Origin: a virus
IMG/VR virus record: IMGVR_UViG_3300047319_000712
Span: 1 to 28,435 of that record
Length of the DNA: 28,435 nt
Direction: 5' to 3' (one strand)
A program made the translations under genes and the position numbers. This document shows, piece after piece, positions 15,236 to 22,953 of this stretch. The notes beneath the pieces were generated by a model. The model was not told where the DNA came from and did no database searches. It saw nothing but the letters and a program-made list of their open reading frames with translations. Position 1 is the stretch's first letter. Every line of letters begins with the position of its first letter.

Positions 15236-15554
15236 CGGGTTTCCTCCCCATGCGTTCCAAAAAGAAGCGCATGTCGGCTATAGCGCGGTCTGGGTCTTCG
15301 GTGTGCGGGATAAGAGACACTTCCAGGTCCAGGCTTTTATCCTGGCCTAGTTCCTGAAGTGCGCTCTCATGCCACATGACAAGTTGCTGTCCTGAAAATT
15401 CGGCTACTTCTTTTGGGGTGAGTCTGTAGTGGTAGGCGACTGTTGTGCAGAGGCGACTGAGTGTAATATTTCGGTCAGTGCTGCCATTTTCTTTTGTAGT
15501 TCTGCGATTACGCCGACGTTTGTCATCTCCGTCCACTTCGCCCGTCGCCGACAC
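15228..15554 (-). CDS. Tail assembly chaperone, T part (probably made as G-T frameshift fusion)
   Basis: This frame overlaps the 3' third of the G-like gene and lies in its -1 frame, ending just inside the tape measure gene. This is the arrangement of lambda G and G-T, where a share of ribosomes shift frame and make a fusion that coats the tape measure protein before tube assembly. The only free-standing start is a GTG at 15554 with a GGAAG only 4 bases before it, so separate translation seems less likely. The non-overlapping part (LTPKEVAEFSGQQLVMWHESAL) is helical and looks coding. The coordinates give the full open part of this frame; the true fusion begins at 15853. Confidence 0.65.
   Translation of the reverse strand: MSATGEVDGDDKRRRNRRTTKENGSTDRNITLSRLCTTVAYHYRLTPKEVAEFSGQQLVMWHESALQELGQDKSLDLEVSLIPHTEDPDRAIADMRFFLERMGRKPDA
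15404..15420 (-). other. Candidate programmed -1 frameshift site
   Basis: On the coding strand the end of the G-like gene reads TCA CCC CAA AAG AAG TAG. A -1 shift here would enter the T frame as CCA AAA GAA. CCCCAAAAG resembles a slippery site, but in the zero frame the P-site shift (CAA to CCA) is mismatched, so it is not canonical. A second CAA AAG AAA run about 95 bases upstream (near 15490) is an alternative. Confidence 0.4.
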
Positions 15555-15853
15555 CAGGCTTCCAAGAAAGGGGAGTTGATCTCATGCCCCTTGTCACAAA
15601 TGGCGGTGATGCTGTCGTGAGTCAGGGTGTCGGCCCACTCAGAAGGTTTGTCGCAATAGATCCGCAGCGACGTTGCTTCATCCGCCAGATGGGTCATGAA
15701 CTCCTCCAGCTTAGTTGCGGGGATCTGCCGCACTTTCACTGTTTCCTTTTTCCCGTCGATGTGGGTCACTTCCAATTCCACACCACCTGCAATAGTGACC
15801 ATCGCTTCGCGCTCCCTGACCACTTCCAGTTCTATCGTTTTTGCTGGTTCCAT
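15404..15853 (-). CDS. Tail assembly chaperone, G-like, 149 aa
   Basis: The gene lies immediately after the tail-tube candidates and before the tape measure, and its 3' end overlaps a second frame in the -1 phase. The product begins with a beta-rich N-terminal domain (IELEVVREREAMVTIAGG, then GKKETVKVRQIPATKLEEFM) and ends with a helical region and a Ser/Thr-rich tail. This matches the general build of siphovirus tail chaperones, which are poorly conserved in sequence, so the call rests on position and overlap more than on motifs. The Shine-Dalgarno is weak. Confidence 0.7.
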   Translation of the reverse strand: MEPAKTIELEVVREREAMVTIAGGVELEVTHIDGKKETVKVRQIPATKLEEFMTHLADEATSLRIYCDKPSEWADTLTHDSITAICDKGHEINSPFLEAWCRRRAKWTEMTNVGVIAELQKKMAALTEILHSVASAQQSPTTTDSPQKK

Positions 15854-15857
15854 AGTT

Positions 15858-16628
15858 TTAACTGTATCTCTTTCTGATGACCCAGCTTGCGGGGTCTGTT
15901 ATCGTGGCGATCATCTTGAAACTCTTGTAATCGTCCACCTTTGTTTGTCCACCAGTATCCGTGCTGAGTGACACCGGAAAATCATGGACGGTCTTTGGGG
16001 AACCAACCGCAGAGGGAGACACCGCTGCGGAATCATCTTCCTCGATCAACTGCATCGTTCCGCTCCGGTTCAAGTTGGACATAGGCGGCAGAATCCTGTC
16101 GAACACAATGGTAGGCCAACTCACCGTGAGTGCGCGAGCCGCGCCCTCGGCGATGTTACCTGCTCCGGTGTTCACTTCAGGAATGTAGAGTTTCCCAGGC
16201 CCAGGATCGACGATGTAATCCACGCCACTGACCGCCCCGCTGCCGACACTCCAGTTGTAGAGGCAGAACTTCCCTACGTCCAGCACCCCGCCCTTGTGTC
16301 CGTTGAAGTTAATCACCTGACCCGTAGCTGCGGATTGCGTGAGATTGCCACCATCAGTGCCAAGGAAGATCAGGAACAGGATCGCGCTCGCGTACTCATC
16401 GCCCGTGATCTCCCAGCGCGGGGTGGCTGAATACGCATCGAAGCGGTCTGCAATCAGGATGCCGCGCCGCGCCTTGAAATGTTCCTTGCGCTTGATCCCG
16501 TAATCCAGATTCATCAACTGGATGTTGCCGAGATCAAGCCAAGGCATAGAGGCGACGGGGGCATCCGATGGAGCAAAGTAGGCGCGGCCTGTGAGCCGTT
16601 CCTTGGATGCCACGACATCGTATTCCAT
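15858..16628 (-). CDS. Tail tube protein candidate, copy 2 (256 aa)
   Basis: AAAGGAG stands 8 bases before the ATG. The protein is a clear paralogue of the gene just upstream (16647-17414). Shared blocks are MEY..... KERL.GR.YF, DLGNI, GIKRKEHF.ARRG, DRFDA, LD.GK..LY, DY..D.G.GK.Y.P, L...EDDS and KVDDY near the C-terminus, giving an estimated half or so of N-terminal residues in common. Length, beta-rich composition, strong ribosome site and position directly before the G/GT chaperones fit a major tail (tube) protein. With two paralogues, one may build the tube and the other a specialised ring or decoration; the sequence does not say which. Confidence 0.65.
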   Translation of the reverse strand: MEYDVVASKERLTGRAYFAPSDAPVASMPWLDLGNIQLMNLDYGIKRKEHFKARRGILIADRFDAYSATPRWEITGDEYASAILFLIFLGTDGGNLTQSAATGQVINFNGHKGGVLDVGKFCLYNWSVGSGAVSGVDYIVDPGPGKLYIPEVNTGAGNIAEGAARALTVSWPTIVFDRILPPMSNLNRSGTMQLIEEDDSAAVSPSAVGSPKTVHDFPVSLSTDTGGQTKVDDYKSFKMIATITDPASWVIRKRYS

Positions 16629-16646
16629 TGCTGTTTCTCCTTTCGC

Positions 16647-17414
16647 TTATAGCAGACGTTTGACGGTCATCGCGCTGGTTGCTGTCACCTTGATCGTGAC
16701 CTTGCGGTAGTCATCGACCTTGAACTCCCCGCTCTCGTCCGCGCTCAGGATGCACGTTGGCAGACTGAACAGGTAGCGCGAGGGCGGCACTGCGTCCACA
16801 GCCGATGGATCTTTGCCCTGCCCTGAATCGTCTTCACCGTGGATCTCCAGGAGTCCGTTCCGGTTGAGGATGTTGAGCGCAGTGATCGAATCGTAGGTGA
16901 TCGCTGGCGCGCTGTAGGTGACAACGCACGGGATCGCCGTGAGCGTCGTAGTGGCTGGGAAGTAGATTTTCCCCGCGCCGCGATCAATCACGTAGTCAGC
17001 GGTGTAGCCTTCAATCTTCGATCCTGGCGTGGTGAGACTCGCGCTGTACAGACCGTACTTCCCGATGTCCAGCGTTGCGCCGATCATCGTCAGGGCGAAC
17101 GTGAAGTTGAACGTCGCTGCTGGTGCTGCGGTCTGGACGAAGTTGGCGTTCTTCGTTCCAGCCCAGGCAAAGGCGAGGAGGGGACTAACGAACTCGTCGC
17201 ACGTTAGAGTCCACACTGCCTGACTGCCAAACGCATCGAACCTGTCGAGCGTCTGCACTCCTCGTCGGGCCGAGAAGTGTTCTTTGCGTTTGATGCCGAA
17301 ATCAATCTTGAACATTTCAATGTTGCCAAGATCGGTTCCCTGCGTTGCTCCTGCGGGAGTGAAGTAGCCTCGCCCTGAGAGGCGTTCCTTCCCATATGCT
17401 GCATTGTATTCCAT
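16647..17414 (-). CDS. Tail tube protein candidate, copy 1 (255 aa)
   Basis: AAGGAG lies 10 bases before the ATG. The product is the same length as its downstream paralogue and shares with it the N-terminal MEY...KERL, the GIKRKEHF-ARRG block and the C-terminal KVDDY block. The centre (about residues 90-200) is the more divergent part, with strands rich in Thr and Ala. The two genes are separated by only 18 bases. The duplication looks old, since the nucleotide sequences differ widely while domain order and length are kept. The tail-tube assignment comes from position, length and beta-rich nature, not from a recognised family motif. Confidence 0.65.
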   Translation of the reverse strand: MEYNAAYGKERLSGRGYFTPAGATQGTDLGNIEMFKIDFGIKRKEHFSARRGVQTLDRFDAFGSQAVWTLTCDEFVSPLLAFAWAGTKNANFVQTAAPAATFNFTFALTMIGATLDIGKYGLYSASLTTPGSKIEGYTADYVIDRGAGKIYFPATTTLTAIPCVVTYSAPAITYDSITALNILNRNGLLEIHGEDDSGQGKDPSAVDAVPPSRYLFSLPTCILSADESGEFKVDDYRKVTIKVTATSAMTVKRLL

Positions 17415-17420
17415 TTTGGA

Positions 17421-17663
17421 TTACTCCTTCTTGTGTTGGTTATGCGCCTCTGGTTTCTTGTGTTCCTCTTTGGGCGAGGCTTGCTCAAAGTGGAAAGTGT
17501 TCGCTTCTTTTTCTTCTGAAAGTTTTGCGATAGCTACCCCGCCATCGAACTCGATCTGAGCCGAGTCGGTCCCATAGACCGTAGTGATTTTGCCCTTGTG
17601 GGTTTTCTTGTCGTGACCGACAAATGTGACTTCCTGGCCGATTGCTAAGTGTTGTTGGTTCAT
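17421..17663 (-). CDS. Small SH3/KOW-like beta-barrel protein, 80 aa
   Basis: Residues 1-58 alternate short strands and turns (LAIGQEVTFVG, HKGKITTVYG, AQIEFDGGVAIAKLS), a pattern like KOW or SH3-type barrels. The last 25 residues are a charged Lys/Glu/His-rich tail. The start overlaps the previous stop by ATGA. A small protein here, between neck and tube genes, could be a structural adaptor, but no phage family is recognised. Confidence 0.55.
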   Translation of the reverse strand: MNQQHLAIGQEVTFVGHDKKTHKGKITTVYGTDSAQIEFDGGVAIAKLSEEKEANTFHFEQASPKEEHKKPEAHNQHKKE

Positions 17664-18436
17664 ACTGCTTTCTTGGATAGATCGAACGTTCCCCCGCTGG
17701 TCAGTCCGATGGTTGATGTGTCGAGTTTGAATAGTACGGGCTGAAAGGTGACAGGGCTACCGACGCTTAAGAGTACCATGCTCGCTGGCGCGCCCAGGGA
17801 ATCACAGGTGAGCAGATATTTGAGAGTTGTGGCGGCTGGCGCACCGCTGATGTAATCGGTGCGAACCAGGTCCACGAACAGGTCGTCGTTCACGTTCTGC
17901 AACTGCCCTGCTACCAGAAGCAGGTTGACCACGCGCTCGGCGATAATCAATCCTGTCTCGGTGTTTTTCATTGGCGTTGCGCTCAGATCGTAAATCAATG
18001 TGGGGTCAACGTTATCGACTGCCACCAGCGTAAGAGTCATCGGCACACCGTTGACGGTGAGCGAGCTAACGTCGATCCAAGTTCCGTAGCAGCGGCAGAT
18101 CGAAAGGACAGAAGGCGAAGCTGGGACGATGGTGGAAGGCGCACCGCTGGGAGTGTAAGGCTGGGTCAGGAGGATCTGCTGCGCGGAAGCCAGGGCTGCT
18201 GTCCCTTGAATGTAACCAGCTACATTCCAGTTATCACTGTTGGTGCTGTCGTAAACAATCAATTCCTCCGCTCCGGTTGGCAGCGTAGCTCCAGTGTCAA
18301 CCCGAAAGACAGCAAAGGCCGGATTGGGCTGGCTGAGTCCTGACGATGAAGGCGTAAGGGCTATGCCATTAGCAATCCACGAATAAACGACGTTTGCTAG
18401 TGTTGTTCCTGGCTGTAGTGCTACGGAAAAAATCAT
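17660..18436 (-). CDS. Hypothetical structural protein, 258 aa
   Basis: The frame is open further upstream, but ATG 18436 is the better start: it follows the previous stop by one base and has GTGGAAG 6 bases before it. The product begins MIFSVALQPGTTLANVVYSW and is rich in Thr, Ser, Val and small residues throughout, suggesting beta-sheet structure. It has no membrane segment or catalytic motif. It lies between the fibre-like gene with its small neighbour and the SH3-like protein. A virion decoration, neck or fibre-associated role is plausible from position only. Confidence 0.55.
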   Translation of the reverse strand: MIFSVALQPGTTLANVVYSWIANGIALTPSSSGLSQPNPAFAVFRVDTGATLPTGAEELIVYDSTNSDNWNVAGYIQGTAALASAQQILLTQPYTPSGAPSTIVPASPSVLSICRCYGTWIDVSSLTVNGVPMTLTLVAVDNVDPTLIYDLSATPMKNTETGLIIAERVVNLLLVAGQLQNVNDDLFVDLVRTDYISGAPAATTLKYLLTCDSLGAPASMVLLSVGSPVTFQPVLFKLDTSTIGLTSGGTFDLSKKAV

Positions 18437-18437
18437 A

Positions 18438-18800
18438 TCAATCTTCCACAAGTAGGTAGTAAAGCTTGGGCGTTCCAGCGGAGGCTTTGGCGTGGACAGC
18501 AGCAGTGTTCCATCTCCCCTTGGCGTCTTCTCCAGGTTTGAGCGAGAGCGCGTACACAACACCATCGTCACTGATTAAGATGGTGTTGGTGGGGTCCAGG
18601 TTCTTGAAGTAAAATCGCCCGATGGTTACAATGTTGCCCTTGGACAGCGTGGCATCGGTAGTGCTGAGAGTCACTTCATCCAGTACATGATGCAGCCCAG
18701 TAACAGGCACGGTGAGCGTCCCAGGAGAGGACAGCGTGAAGGCGATCTGATCCAGTTGAACCGCAATGGTAGGAATGGTTTCGATTACTGTGTTTGGCAT
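18438..18800 (-). CDS. Small beta-rich hypothetical protein, 120 aa
   Basis: The product alternates Thr/Val-rich strands (AVQLDQIAFTLSSPGTLTVPVTG and NIVTIGRFYFKNLDPTNTILI) and ends in LYYLLVED. The composition and length resemble small virion proteins such as decoration or neck proteins, but no family is recognised. It starts 13 bases after the fibre-like gene and is followed without gap by the 258-aa gene. No good Shine-Dalgarno is visible. Confidence 0.5.
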   Translation of the reverse strand: MPNTVIETIPTIAVQLDQIAFTLSSPGTLTVPVTGLHHVLDEVTLSTTDATLSKGNIVTIGRFYFKNLDPTNTILISDDGVVYALSLKPGEDAKGRWNTAAVHAKASAGTPKLYYLLVED

Positions 18801-18813
18801 AGGTGTTAGTCTT

Positions 18814-20130
18814 TCATGGTTCGACGATCTCGATTACGCCACCAAAGGTGCGTACGTGTGGTGTGCCAGAGGGGGAGGAGATTGTCCAGGTAAGCGCGAT
18901 GTCTTTATTGATAGTGGTATCAATGTTGAGTGCGGTTGCGCCGGAAGTCGCCATGTCTGATAAAAACGTCCCAAGAGAGTTTTGGGTATGATTACCAACG
19001 TGCAGCATTGCCGTGGCCCTTCCCGTTAAGGCGTTACCAAGTGCAGTAATCGTGACGCGAGCATTAAGTTCCCAATCCTTATTGTTCTGGGCAGTGCTGG
19101 TGCTGACGATTGTGGGGGTAGCTATGAGTTGAACCCCAGCAGTTCCGCCCCATCGGATTCGTGGCGTGAAGGTGGGCGCAGCAGTGGGATTGTCGATGTT
19201 GCCCCAGGCGAAGATCCGAAAGGTCGTGCCAACCTTCACCGTGTTTGCTGGAACGGTATAAACAATGTGGATGGTTTCGCTTGCACTTGTTTGATCGACG
19301 GTGGATGCGAGGGTGGCAACCCCGCCAATCTTGTTGTCGTTGACGTAGAAGCCACCACTGACGTTGATCGAGCCAGCCCCTTTATCGACTACCGTCCCCA
19401 ACATCAGCCCCAGGCCGAGTCGCATCCGCTCAGTGGCTAGTGCAGTTCCGTCATTGGAAAAGATGATGTAATTCTTGCCTGAGATCAGGAGGCGACCAAT
19501 GGAAGACGTTAAGGAAGCGTCCGTGTTCTGGATCAATCCTGTCGTGGGGTAAGACCCTTCGTAATACCGGAGTGTCGCTCCTGGATCTCCGGTAAAGCCC
19601 GACAGCATAACGCTGGCAGTCGCGCCGCTGGATAAGGCGGGGTTCTGAACCTTCAACGCCGTGTCGCCAGCGACGATGCCTTTGGCCACGGTAACTGTGC
19701 TGTCAGCGTTGCGAGCAATCAGCAGGGTGGAGGGGACAGCGTTGCCACTATTGTCGCCTACCAGGACATCGAGTGTAACAGGGATGCTACCCACTGGTGG
19801 TGCAGCCCAGGTGTTATCCCCGCGCCAGTAATGCGAGGCATCTGCTCCCGCGCCATTCGCCATCTGCGCGATGGCGATGTTACCAATGATGTCGCTGAAG
19901 TTGAGCGGACCGTAGTTGATCCAGCTTCCACCGCTGAACATGAGCAACTGCCCATCCAGAGGAGTCCCGATTAGAACGTCACTCAGGGTAGCCAGTTCGC
20001 CCCCTGGGACTGCCAAGTTCTGCCATTTCACCAGACCACCGTTGAAGATGAGTGCCTGTCCGTCCGCAGGGGAACTAAGCTGAACGTCGTTCAAGCGTGA
20101 AAGGAATGTGACTGGTGGGCGCGCACTCAT
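18814..20130 (-). CDS. Fibre-like virion protein, 438 aa
   Basis: The N-terminal 75 residues hold two copies of a repeat (LNDVQLSSPADGQALIFNGG and LSDVLIGTPLDGQLLMFSGG, each followed by an aromatic residue) that is typical of phage fibre shafts. It is followed by HYWRGDNTWAAPP, also common in fibres. The centre and C-terminus are Gly/Thr/Ala-rich with beta-strand character (TFRIFAWGNIDNPTAAPTFTPRI) and may form a trimeric head domain. Fibre genes usually sit after the tail tip gene; this one overlaps (ATGA) the tail-terminator candidate, so a head or neck fibre must be considered as well as a tail fibre. Confidence 0.65.
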   Translation of the reverse strand: MSARPPVTFLSRLNDVQLSSPADGQALIFNGGLVKWQNLAVPGGELATLSDVLIGTPLDGQLLMFSGGSWINYGPLNFSDIIGNIAIAQMANGAGADASHYWRGDNTWAAPPVGSIPVTLDVLVGDNSGNAVPSTLLIARNADSTVTVAKGIVAGDTALKVQNPALSSGATASVMLSGFTGDPGATLRYYEGSYPTTGLIQNTDASLTSSIGRLLISGKNYIIFSNDGTALATERMRLGLGLMLGTVVDKGAGSINVSGGFYVNDNKIGGVATLASTVDQTSASETIHIVYTVPANTVKVGTTFRIFAWGNIDNPTAAPTFTPRIRWGGTAGVQLIATPTIVSTSTAQNNKDWELNARVTITALGNALTGRATAMLHVGNHTQNSLGTFLSDMATSGATALNIDTTINKDIALTWTISSPSGTPHVRTFGGVIEIVEP

Positions 20131-20594
20131 TGGATGGTAAGCTTGGCTACAAACCTGACGTTATAGGTCAGGATGGGCGTTTCGGACACCAGCAGGTAAG
20201 GGACTTCATCCAACTCGATCCGATTGATGCGCTGGTCACTGGGCGACCACAGGTGCAAGCGGCGCATGACAAATTGCAGGAGATCCAGTGACGACACCTT
20301 CGTTCCGGCGTTGCCACGGTTGACCGTCACGTTTTCCTGGATCTGCACTTCAATAGGACAGCGGAAGGAGATCGGGTAACAACCCATGCTAAACAGTTTG
20401 CCCCCGCCAGGAGTCACAACAATCCCGATGATCCCCACGCTCCCAACGGTGCGGCCAATGATGTTGGCGAAGTCGCCGATGTCTTCCGTGATCCATTTGA
20501 TCTCTCCCTCTGCCGGAACCAGCGAAGGCACTGCCGTATCGGTGGCGGTCAGACGCCCGATCACATCTTGCTGGAGTTTGGAAAGCGCGTTCAC
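20127..20594 (-). CDS. Tail terminator / head-tail joining candidate, 155 aa
   Basis: Start is GTG in a GTGA overlap with the gp10-like gene. Residues 1-30 form a helix with MNALSKLQQDVIGRL, followed by alternating strands (IEVQIQENVTVN, then YLLVSETPILTYNVRFVAKLTI at the C-terminus). This helix-then-sheet build and the position after a gp10/gpS-like neck protein are those of tail terminator proteins (lambda U-like), which close the tube and join it to the neck. Sequence conservation in that group is low, so this is a positional call. Confidence 0.5.
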   Translation of the reverse strand: MNALSKLQQDVIGRLTATDTAVPSLVPAEGEIKWITEDIGDFANIIGRTVGSVGIIGIVVTPGGGKLFSMGCYPISFRCPIEVQIQENVTVNRGNAGTKVSSLDLLQFVMRRLHLWSPSDQRINRIELDEVPYLLVSETPILTYNVRFVAKLTIQ

Positions 20595-21091
20595 TTGTTG
20601 CCTAGTAGCGTGTCCACCGTTTCACTCACTTCATCTGTGACTGCATCGGAAAGAAACTTGGAGTATTTTGTTATCCCGTAGCGAACGGGAGAGCGTTCAG
20701 GGATCGTCACCTTTTTCGCCCTGATCCATTTGCCTTCGACCTGGAATGATAAAAACTTTTTGTTCCTGGGATAAATCGTCGCTCCGTACTCATGGACTCC
20801 AGCGTAGAGGACTGGGTTCTCTATCTCCACGGTGACTTCGCTCCCATGAACGACAGCAGGATTGGCGCGAAGCGCGCCACGTAGCTGTCCAGTGCGCTCC
20901 CCCAGACGGTGTTCGGAGGGTGGAAAGGGACCGTGGCCGCTCAACTGATTGAGTTGGATGTTTCCAACGAGTAACTGCATCCCGAAGTCCAGGCCGCGCT
21001 TGATCGCCCTGGGAACCTCTGGCGACATACGAGCCAAGTCCCGCATGACGGTATCGCCTGGGGCTGGGAAGGTCATCTGTAGCTGGATCAT
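20591..21091 (-). CDS. HK97 gp10 / virion morphogenesis (gpS)-like neck protein, 166 aa
   Basis: The second half carries the pattern of phage virion morphogenesis and HK97 gp10-like proteins: RTGQLRGALRA, then NPVLYAGVHEYGATI and, near the end, IPERSPVRYGI. These proteins work at the head-tail joint or in tail completion. The first half is helical (VPRAIKRGLDFGMQLLVGNIQLNQL). Both ends overlap the neighbours by four bases. Length is normal for the family. Confidence 0.75.
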   Translation of the reverse strand: MIQLQMTFPAPGDTVMRDLARMSPEVPRAIKRGLDFGMQLLVGNIQLNQLSGHGPFPPSEHRLGERTGQLRGALRANPAVVHGSEVTVEIENPVLYAGVHEYGATIYPRNKKFLSFQVEGKWIRAKKVTIPERSPVRYGITKYSKFLSDAVTDEVSETVDTLLGNK

Positions 21092-21891
21092 TGGACGCTG
21101 AATTGCTCCTCGGTTGCGGCGATAGAAATGCAGGTGCAGTTGATAACGTCTTCGGGTGAACCGTTCTCGTCGTGGGGGTACATGAGCGGCGGATCTCCGA
21201 CAGGGAATGGATCGTCAATCGGCACAACCAGCCCGTCGATGGCAAGGTGGTCTGGGCGCGGGACTCTGGGCTGACCGTGAATCCAACGCTTGTAGGAGAT
21301 GCCAGCGGCGCGGGAAGCCTTGTCGTTGGCGAAGCTGTAAGCGGCAGCAGTCTCGCTGTCGGCAATGAGCGTGGCTTGTTCCTGCTCGATGTCGTCAAAT
21401 GTAGCCGTGATCCGCGCAGAGATCTCCGCGATGGATTCCCCCGCCAGCAGTCCTTCTGAAATTTGTTCGCGCACCTTCTGTGCAATGTTGTCCGCGATCC
21501 CAGAGAGCGCGTCCTGCCTACGGGCGAGGAAATCCAGAACGTCCTGTGACACCATCTGGAAATCAGGCAGCGTGTCGTGCGCCGCCGCGTTGAGAATGGG
21601 AGGGATTTCCACTGAGAGCATCGCCTGTAGATCGCGCAGCAACTCCGCTGAATCGAACACGATCTTGTTGGCATCGGGATGATCTTGCGGTTCGTCCTGC
21701 CCCATCAGTGCGCGGTGCGAGATCATGTAGCGATGGAGCTTCCGCAGCGTTTCGTGCTTGGCGAATTTGAGAACCCTGACCAACTCGCGCTTGAAGCGTT
21801 TGGACAGTTTGCGCCGCGTGCGCTCGTAGGGTGGCAGCGCGGCAATGCGCGCAGCCATGCAGAGAATGACGCGACCCTGGGCAATGTTCAT
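21088..21891 (-). CDS. MuF/SPP1 gp7-type minor head protein, 267 aa
   Basis: ATG 21891 in an ATGA overlap is preferred to an upstream in-frame ATG at 21942. The C-terminal 70 residues show the MuF signature: KRWIHGQPRVPRPDHLAIDG, then GDPPLMYPHDENGSPEDVINCTC, with the conserved H, D, C residues of the family. Such proteins sit inside the head near the portal and help packaging or DNA ejection. The N-terminal part is helical. The order portal, protease, capsid and MuF is unusual, since MuF normally follows the portal directly; here it lies about 4.7 kb downstream of it. Confidence 0.8.
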   Translation of the reverse strand: MNIAQGRVILCMAARIAALPPYERTRRKLSKRFKRELVRVLKFAKHETLRKLHRYMISHRALMGQDEPQDHPDANKIVFDSAELLRDLQAMLSVEIPPILNAAAHDTLPDFQMVSQDVLDFLARRQDALSGIADNIAQKVREQISEGLLAGESIAEISARITATFDDIEQEQATLIADSETAAAYSFANDKASRAAGISYKRWIHGQPRVPRPDHLAIDGLVVPIDDPFPVGDPPLMYPHDENGSPEDVINCTCISIAATEEQFSVQ

Positions 21892-22313
21892 ATCGAAGGG
21901 GTGTCCTCCGTTCGCATTGGAATCCGGTTCGCGCTTCCCCACGCGCCGAACTGATCCGATGTGGGCGGCACTTCGGCCTGGGTAATGGTGGAAATGTCCT
22001 TGGCGATGTCGCGTAGATGCGCGAGTGCGTTGTCGCGTTCTTCGCGCCGGATCTCAGTGAGCAAAGTTCCGGTAGGCTCCTGAGCCAGATACGTTGCGCG
22101 AGCAATCGCAATCGCGTCATCTACGACTTCCGGTGGAATCGAGGGAGCGACTTCCAACGGGTTGCCGCCAGCCGCGACGTAACCACGGCAGTAGTTACAG
22201 GCCGACAGCACACAGCTATCCAAGTCCTGCAAAGGCGCAACGCCTTCCATAATCGACTTCTCGGTATCGAGCAGCCTGATGTCGTCCCCTGAGATCGTTT
22301 TCCAGTTAGCCAT
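21888..22313 (-). CDS. Head-tail connector, DUF1320 (Mu gp36)-like, 141 aa
   Basis: The centre (VVDDAIAIARATYLAQEPTGTLL then RREERDNALAHLRDIAKD) matches in build the gp36-type connector proteins of Mu-like phages: an adaptor domain helix bundle with an acidic/basic helix pair. The N-terminal part contains CVLSACNYCRGYVAAGGNPLE. The C-terminal 25 residues look disordered. It overlaps the methyltransferase gene by 8 bases and the MuF gene by ATGA. The family call is from memory of the pattern and position. Confidence 0.6.
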   Translation of the reverse strand: MANWKTISGDDIRLLDTEKSIMEGVAPLQDLDSCVLSACNYCRGYVAAGGNPLEVAPSIPPEVVDDAIAIARATYLAQEPTGTLLTEIRREERDNALAHLRDIAKDISTITQAEVPPTSDQFGAWGSANRIPMRTEDTPSI

Positions 22314-22953
22314 TTTTCTTGAACACTCCCATATCCCAGCCGCCTTCGGCTTTGTTTGCGCTCAGGATCTCGCCCAGCCCCCAGTCTTTGCGCTTTCCGC
22401 TTAAAAGGCCGAGATCGTAGCAAGCACCCCAGACATCAATGCCATCCTTGCAATGCGGCTGCGCGTGGCCGCGCTGCTCTGGGCTGATGTCATGAAACAT
22501 CATGATGCTCTGGTCAACCATCCACGCTTCCAGCGCGAGGAAATCCAGCGTGGCGCAGGGCTTACCGTGGCAACCGTCGATCAGTGCAAAGTGAATCGGT
22601 TCCTGCCAGTGTTCGGTAAGGAAGGACTGCGAATCCTGAAAGTAAATCGTGACTTCGTTCCACGGTGGATGAACGATGGAGCAGTTGGGCGTGATGAAAT
22701 TCAGTTTCAGTTCTCGACGAAGTGCGATGGCTTCGGTACGCTCTCGGCTGAATGAGTAACCGTTGGGTAATTCGATACCGATTGCTCGCCATCGCTTTGC
22801 GGCAGATTGAAATACTTCTGCTATTGCGGTTAAGGTCGTTCCTTCTCCGACTCCTATCTCGACATACGTGACTTCATCGAAACGCGTGGCAATGTCCCTT
22901 GCGTAAGAGAGAACCCGATCTTCCAAACCGTTCATGGCGATTCCCAGTGTCAT
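22306..22953 (-). CDS. SAM-dependent class I methyltransferase, 215 aa
   Basis: Motif I of Rossmann-type methyltransferases is clear at residues 31-39 (VEIGVGEGT). An acidic strand-end follows at 58-62 (GIELP), and later come FALIDGCHGKPCATLDF (123-139) and IMMFHDI (150-156). The IDG-H and FHD motifs resemble the Methyltransf_24 group often found with glycosyltransferases in surface-sugar clusters, where they methylate sugars. It starts in an ATGA overlap with the glycosyltransferase, so the two are probably made and used together. The substrate is not shown; virion glycan, host surface sugar or a nucleotide sugar are all possible. Confidence 0.75.
   Translation of the reverse strand: MTLGIAMNGLEDRVLSYARDIATRFDEVTYVEIGVGEGTTLTAIAEVFQSAAKRWRAIGIELPNGYSFSRERTEAIALRRELKLNFITPNCSIVHPPWNEVTIYFQDSQSFLTEHWQEPIHFALIDGCHGKPCATLDFLALEAWMVDQSIMMFHDISPEQRGHAQPHCKDGIDVWGACYDLGLLSGKRKDWGLGEILSANKAEGGWDMGVFKKNG

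Noticed and set aside
20790-21674. 294-aa - strand frame rich in Arg and Ser
   Set aside because: It overlaps the MuF-type and gp10-like genes in another frame; those have family motifs and coupled starts, this has neither.
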